A DNA stretch of 64,000 bases. Source: Brevundimonas fluminis (GTDB lineage: Bacteria; Pseudomonadota; Alphaproteobacteria; Caulobacterales; Caulobacteraceae). Made by a program: the position numbers and the translations under genes. This document shows, one piece after another, positions 58,428 through 64,000 of the stretch. Location of the stretch: contig NZ_RQWJ01000003.1 of the NCBI RefSeq assembly GCF_003934285.1, positions 310,001-374,000 on the forward strand. The letters run 5' to 3'. Numbering within the stretch: the stretch's first letter is position 1; every line of letters starts with the position of its first letter. The notes beneath the pieces are model-generated. The model was not told where the DNA came from. It saw only the letters and a list, made by a program, of their open reading frames with translations, and did not search any database.

Positions 58428-58445
58428 GGCGCGGCGCGCCTTTTT
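58428..58445 (+). terminator. Intrinsic-terminator-like hairpin upstream of dnaG
   Basis: GGCGC-GGC-GCGCC (58428-58440) followed by five T. It would stop a forward transcript just before the CtrA-type box, although no forward gene lies directly upstream. It could insulate dnaG from carA read-through or end a short leader RNA. Confidence 0.45.
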
Positions 58446-58447
58446 GG

Positions 58448-58462
58448 TTAACGAGGGATTAA
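58448..58462. promoter_or_regulatory. Perfect CtrA-type box upstream of dnaG
   Basis: TTAA-CGAGGGA-TTAA matches the full consensus (TTAA-N7-TTAA) of the Caulobacterales cell-cycle regulator CtrA. It lies 117 bases before the dnaG start codon. Confidence 0.7.
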
Positions 58463-58579
58463 CTTCAGGCGCTCTCATCCCCACACATCCCAGCCTGTGG
58501 ACGACCGTTTCTGTGGCGCGGAAGCTGCGCGCGGCGAATCGGGCTGGCGTCCGGAGGGGCTTCGGGAGCATGTCATCGG

Positions 58580-60457
58580 GTGCGCTTCGACGACCGCTAC
58601 ATCGAGGAACTGAAGGCCCGGCTGCGGCCCTCCGACGTCATCGGTCGGACGGTCAAGCTGAAGCGGCAGGGGCGCGAGTTCGTCGGCCTGAGCCCTTTCT
58701 CGAAGGAGAAGTCGCCCAGCTTCTTCGTCAACGACGACAAGGGCTTCTTCCACGATTTCAGCTCCGGCAAGCACGGCGACGTCATCTCCTTCCTGCAGGA
58801 AACCGAGCGACTGTCCTTCGTCGAGGCGGTGCAGCGGCTGGCCGCCGAGGCGGGGATGGCCCTGCCGGCCGAGGACCCGCAGTCGCGCGAGCGCGAGCAG
58901 AAGCGTCAGGGCCTGTCGGACTGGATGGACCTGGCCCAGAAGTGGTTCGCCGCCAACCTGCGCCGCTCGGTCGGCAAGCCGGCGCGGGAATATCTGGAGC
59001 GGCGCGGCCTGCCGGAGGACCAGTGGGACCGCTTCGGTCTGGGCTATGCGCCTAACGACCGCGAGGGACTGAAGAACGCGCTGGTTCAGCGCGGCGCCCG
59101 CCCGGGCGACCTCGTCGAGGCCGGGCTGCTGATCTCTCCGGAGGGGGGCGGCCAGCCCTATGACCGCTTTCGCGACCGGCTGATCTTCCCGATCCTGGAC
59201 GGGCGCAACCGCGTCGTCTCCTTCGGCGGCCGGGCGATGAATCCGGACGACCGGGCCAAGTATCTGAACGGACCCGAGAGCCCGCTCTTCCACAAGGGCG
59301 CGACCCTTTACGGCCTGCCCGAGGCCCGCCGCATCCTCGGAGCGGAGAGCAAGTCCGAACAGGCGATCGTGGTGGTCGAGGGCTACATGGACGTCATAGC
59401 CTGCCAGCGCGCGGGCGTGCCGGCGGTGGCGCCGATGGGCACGGCCCTGACCGAGGACCAGATGGGCCTGCTTTGGCGGGTCAGCCCCGAGCCGATCCTG
59501 TGCTTCGACGGCGACGGCGCGGGCCGCCGCGCCGCCTTCCGCGCCGTGGAACGCGCCCTGCCGCTGATCAGGTCCGACCGCACCCTGCGCTTCGTCACCC
59601 TGCCGGACGGGCTGGACCCCGACGACATGCTGCGCGAGCGCGGAGCACCGGCCCTGCGGGAGGCTCTTGGCCACGTCGTGCCCTTCTCGCGCATGCTGTT
59701 CGACCGCGAGCGCGAGGCCGTCGGGCCGCTCGACGGGCCGGAGAAGGAGGCCCAGCTGATCGCGCGCCTGCGCAAGGCCGCCGCCACCGTCGCCGACCCC
59801 GATCTGGCCCGCACCTACAAGGATCACCTGCTGGGCGCCGTCTATCAGCTCACGCGACCTTTGGAAGCGGAGCGCAAACAGGCCAACCGGACGATCTACC
59901 GCGACCGCAGGGCGCGGAAGGCGACCGCCGTCATGGACGTGACGCCCGAGGGCCAATCCGCCACGGAGGGCCTGCGTCGCGCGCCCCGTCCACTGGTCGC
60001 CGCGGTCCTGACCGGCCTGATCGAACACCCCGAGGTGCTGCAGGAGAAGGCCGAGCTGCTGGCCAGCCAGGGTCTGGGCGACGCCGGGCTGGACCGGCTC
60101 GTCGCCGATCTGGTGCGTCTGACCTGGGACCTCGCCGACTTCGGCGACGGCCTGCTGCGCGCCCGGCTCACGGCGCTGGGCCATGGAGAGGCGCTGAAGG
60201 CCGTGGACCGCACCGCCCGCGTGTCGCACGCGCCCTTCCTCGACAGCTCGCGCCCCGTGGATCAGGCGCGCGCCGACCTGATCCGCGCCATCGACGGTCT
60301 GTTGAACGAACTGGCGCTGAGCCGCGCCATGGACGAGCTGAAGTCCGAGCCGGAATTCGACGCCCAGCCGTTCGCGCGCCTCAAGGCCGAACGCGACGCC
60401 CAGGCCCGCCTGCTGGCCAGCGGCGCGCTTTGGGAGCCGTCGGAGACGGTCCACTGA
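58580..60457 (+). CDS. dnaG: DNA primase
   Basis: A 625-residue primase that makes RNA primers at the replication fork. N-terminal CHC2-like domain (about 10-95: SDVIGRTVKLKRQGREFVGLSPFSKEKSPSFFVNDDKGFFHDFSSGKHGDVISFL), where the usual Cys/His zinc ligands are replaced by Ser, Asp and Gly. Catalytic TOPRIM domain (about 255-345) with Glu in VVVEGYMDVIA and Asp residues in LCFDGDGAGRRAAFRA. The C-terminal helical DnaB-interaction region covers about 450-625. GTG start at 58580. rpoD follows 304 bases downstream, part of the classical macromolecular-synthesis gene group, here without rpsU. Confidence 0.97.
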   Translation: MRFDDRYIEELKARLRPSDVIGRTVKLKRQGREFVGLSPFSKEKSPSFFVNDDKGFFHDFSSGKHGDVISFLQETERLSFVEAVQRLAAEAGMALPAEDPQSREREQKRQGLSDWMDLAQKWFAANLRRSVGKPAREYLERRGLPEDQWDRFGLGYAPNDREGLKNALVQRGARPGDLVEAGLLISPEGGGQPYDRFRDRLIFPILDGRNRVVSFGGRAMNPDDRAKYLNGPESPLFHKGATLYGLPEARRILGAESKSEQAIVVVEGYMDVIACQRAGVPAVAPMGTALTEDQMGLLWRVSPEPILCFDGDGAGRRAAFRAVERALPLIRSDRTLRFVTLPDGLDPDDMLRERGAPALREALGHVVPFSRMLFDREREAVGPLDGPEKEAQLIARLRKAAATVADPDLARTYKDHLLGAVYQLTRPLEAERKQANRTIYRDRRARKATAVMDVTPEGQSATEGLRRAPRPLVAAVLTGLIEHPEVLQEKAELLASQGLGDAGLDRLVADLVRLTWDLADFGDGLLRARLTALGHGEALKAVDRTARVSHAPFLDSSRPVDQARADLIRAIDGLLNELALSRAMDELKSEPEFDAQPFARLKAERDAQARLLASGALWEPSETVH

Positions 60458-60761
60458 TCCGTCCCGTCTTGACACGAGGGGGTTCGCTCGCCATCTGCGC
60501 CCCTGATCGAACCGCCCGCGCGCGCGAGGTCGAGAAGGCGGGGCCTCGAGCCTCCCGCGCTTCCGGGCCGAAACGTCGCCCCCCGCCCCGGGACCCGATC
60601 GAACGGTCATCAGGACGGCCTTCGCCGCGCCTCCGCCGGGTCCTGCCCGACGCACGACCGGAACCGATCGAAATTCGACGCGGACGGGGATCGACGATCC
60701 TTTTCGCCGCGCGTTGCACATTTGCCGCAGGCCTCGCCTCGCCCGCCGGAGACTGGACTGA
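60458..60761. other. 304-base dnaG-rpoD spacer, probably carrying the rpoD promoter
   Basis: No ORF with protein character. TTGACA at 60469-60474 is a perfect -35 element just after dnaG; GCTCGCC about 10 bases downstream is only a partial match to the Caulobacter -10 consensus. The rest of the spacer shows nothing I recognise. Confidence 0.35.
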
Positions 60762-62705
<1,944 letters not shown>

Positions 62706-62721
62706 TCCGGCACGTGGCGAC

Positions 62722-62747
62722 GCGGGCGGCTCCGGAGAGCCGCCCGC
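62722..62747. terminator. Terminator-like hairpin between rpoD and the convergent gene
   Basis: A perfect 11-bp GC stem GCGGGCGGCTC-CGGA-GAGCCGCCCGC, 17 bases after the rpoD stop. No T-run, but placement between convergent genes supports a bidirectional terminator. Confidence 0.6.
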
Positions 62748-62772
62748 GCGCCGCCCGCCCGCCGGGTGCGGC

Positions 62773-63897
62773 TCAGCAGCTCACCATGCGATCCACCGTG
62801 TCCTCGACCAGGCGGTCGCGGCTGGATTGGCGGCCGGAGTCGCGGCGGGGGCGGTCGGAGCCCAGGATCCAGTTCGAGACGAAGTTTCCCGCCTCGCGGC
62901 GCACGGCGCCTTCGAACGCCGAGCATTGGCGCGGCTCGTCCCGGGAGAGTTCCGGCTCGTGCTGGCGCTGGACGGCGGGCACCAGAAGGCCCTCGCCACG
63001 GCCATCTCCGTCCACGTCGCCCGAGGCCACGTGGACGCCGCCCCGTCCGGCGTCGGTACCCCGGCCGGCGGTCCGGTCGTCGCGGTCCGGACGCGCGCGA
63101 CGGTCGTCGCGTCGCGCCGGGTTCTGACGGCGCGGGGGCGAGGCGTCGCGGCGCCCGCGGGCGGGCTGTTGCGCCTGGACCGTGCCGGCCGAGCCGACGG
63201 CGCTCTGGTCCTCCAGGTCGGGATCGCCATGATAGAAGATGTGGACCGGCACTTCGATCCGGCGCAGGCCGGCGTAACGCTTGTCGCTCAGGTTCTGGCT
63301 GTCGTACTCGCACCAGCCGACCGCGTTCATGGTGATGGTCGTCTCGAACACGTCGTCGACGCGCAGGAAGTCGGCTTCCGAGCCTGCGCCGTTCTGGACG
63401 TAGTTTTCCAGACGCTCCTCCACCTCGCGGACGGGGTTGAATCCCAGGGAAATGCCGCCGCCCCAGTGGTCCGGAAACGCCACCGGCGCCTGGATGTTGT
63501 AGTTGCGGAGCTCCTCGTCAGCGCCCAGGGCCGCCATCGGCGAGTGCGACCAGGTGCCGATCGGATGGACGTCGACGCCGTCCGGAGTGGAGTGCAGGTT
63601 GGCGTTTCCGAACAGGATCTGGGCGGCGTCGGCCCGGGTGTGGGCGTTCTGGAAGGACTTGCACCAGACCTGGCCGGTGACGTTCAGCACCGGCGTGGGA
63701 GAGACGACGCGCAGGTCGCGCTGGGCCGGGTCGGTGCTGGCCGACTGGTTGCGCACCGAGACGTTCAACGCCGGGACGTTCGACGTCACGCTGACGTCGT
63801 GAACGGCGAAGGACATGACGGGAATGCCCGCGAACGCGGGGACCGGCGTCAGCGTCGACAGGGTCGCGCCGGCGAGCAGGGGAACGAGGGTCTTCAC
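62773..63897 (-). CDS. Secreted protein of unknown function with Arg/Asp-rich linker
   Basis: A 374-residue protein with a signal peptide ([22 protein letters not shown]). The N-terminal folded part (about 25-230) contains [79 protein letters not shown] and [49 protein letters not shown]. Its two Cys may form a disulfide. A disordered Arg/Asp/Pro-rich linker follows (about 240-290), then a C-terminal segment ([11 protein letters not shown]...VDRMVSC) with more Cys. I do not recognise the family. The GTG at 63897 has GGAG upstream and begins the signal peptide. Confidence 0.8.
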   Translation of the reverse strand: MKTLVPLLAGATLSTLTPVPAFAGIPVMSFAVHDVSVTSNVPALNVSVRNQSASTDPAQRDLRVVSPTPVLNVTGQVWCKSFQNAHTRADAAQILFGNANLHSTPDGVDVHPIGTWSHSPMAALGADEELRNYNIQAPVAFPDHWGGGISLGFNPVREVEERLENYVQNGAGSEADFLRVDDVFETTITMNAVGWCEYDSQNLSDKRYAGLRRIEVPVHIFYHGDPDLEDQSAVGSAGTVQAQQPARGRRDASPPRRQNPARRDDRRARPDRDDRTAGRGTDAGRGGVHVASGDVDGDGRGEGLLVPAVQRQHEPELSRDEPRQCSAFEGAVRREAGNFVSNWILGSDRPRRDSGRQSSRDRLVEDTVDRMVSC

Positions 63898-64000
63898 TTC
63901 GGATCTCCGGGTTCTAGGAGGGCGGAAAAGCTCCACCTTCTGGATCGGCCGCCGGGGGTCCGGCGATGCGGGGGCTTCTGGCCCAGGCCGGCGCAGCCGG

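Noticed and set aside
58359..58579. Chromosomal replication origin
   Set aside because: DnaA-like and CtrA boxes occur, but only one good copy of each, there is no AT-rich unwinding region, and the neighbours (dnaG, rpoD) are not those of the Caulobacterales origin.

Overview
The window is about 64 kb of very GC-rich chromosomal DNA. It looks like an alphaproteobacterium of the order Caulobacterales, and a Brevundimonas-like genome fits best. Evidence for this is the complete gene transfer agent (GTA) head-tail cluster, RpoH and RpoD of alphaproteobacterial type, abundant PAS/HWE histidine kinases, SleB-type hydrolases, and a TTAA-N7-TTAA CtrA-type box upstream of dnaG. Genes are densely packed, with many ATGA or GTGA stop/start overlaps, and GTG or TTG starts are common. 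I see no rRNA, tRNA, CRISPR array, insertion sequence, integrase or plasmid gene.

Layout. Positions 1-1762 hold the 3' part of a hybrid histidine kinase. Positions 1.8-16.4 kb hold a GTA structural cluster in the canonical order: terminase, portal, prohead protease, capsid, connectors, tail, tape measure, hub, NlpC peptidase and megatron tail protein. Three reverse-strand genes for predicted membrane proteins, two of them DUF805 family, interrupt it. Positions 16.4-21.6 kb carry a DnaJ-type co-chaperone, serC, purA, an atypical response regulator and rpoH. Positions 21.8-24.6 kb carry a GNAT protein, a murein-peptidase-like lipoprotein, an RluD-type pseudouridine synthase and a DUF2799 lipoprotein. 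Positions 24.6-29.1 kb form the de novo NAD operon nadA-(M50 protease)-nadB-nadC, preceded by two matching dyad operators. Positions 29.2-39 kb hold small hydrophilic proteins, two SleB hydrolases, an AT-rich spacer with two tandem dyads, a large hybrid kinase, Dps, and an HWE kinase with its response regulator.

Positions 39-43.8 kb hold trxB, an ELM1-like protein, greA, small membrane or lipoprotein genes and a glutathione S-transferase. Next come a secreted GH43-like protein (43.9-45.7 kb), selD-mnmH for 2-selenouridine in tRNA (45.8-47.9 kb), carB, an RraB-domain protein, a HAD phosphatase, an SDR, a possible degenerate EAL protein, a Rieske oxygenase with an APC transporter, and carA. The right end is the dnaG-rpoD pair, preceded by a compact region with a DnaA-box-like dyad, a terminator-like hairpin and a perfect CtrA-type box, and followed by a secreted protein of unknown function.

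The most unusual material is in the GTA cluster: antisense membrane-protein genes, a dispersed intergenic repeat that has become coding sequence at the start of the NlpC gene, a terminase reading frame entangled with the upstream ORF, and potential alternative hairpins before the connector gene. Other points worth attention are the response regulator with Glu at the phospho-acceptor position, the DnaG without its zinc ligands, and the dyad pair in the AT-rich spacer. All functional names rest on reading the translated sequence by eye; no database search was run.
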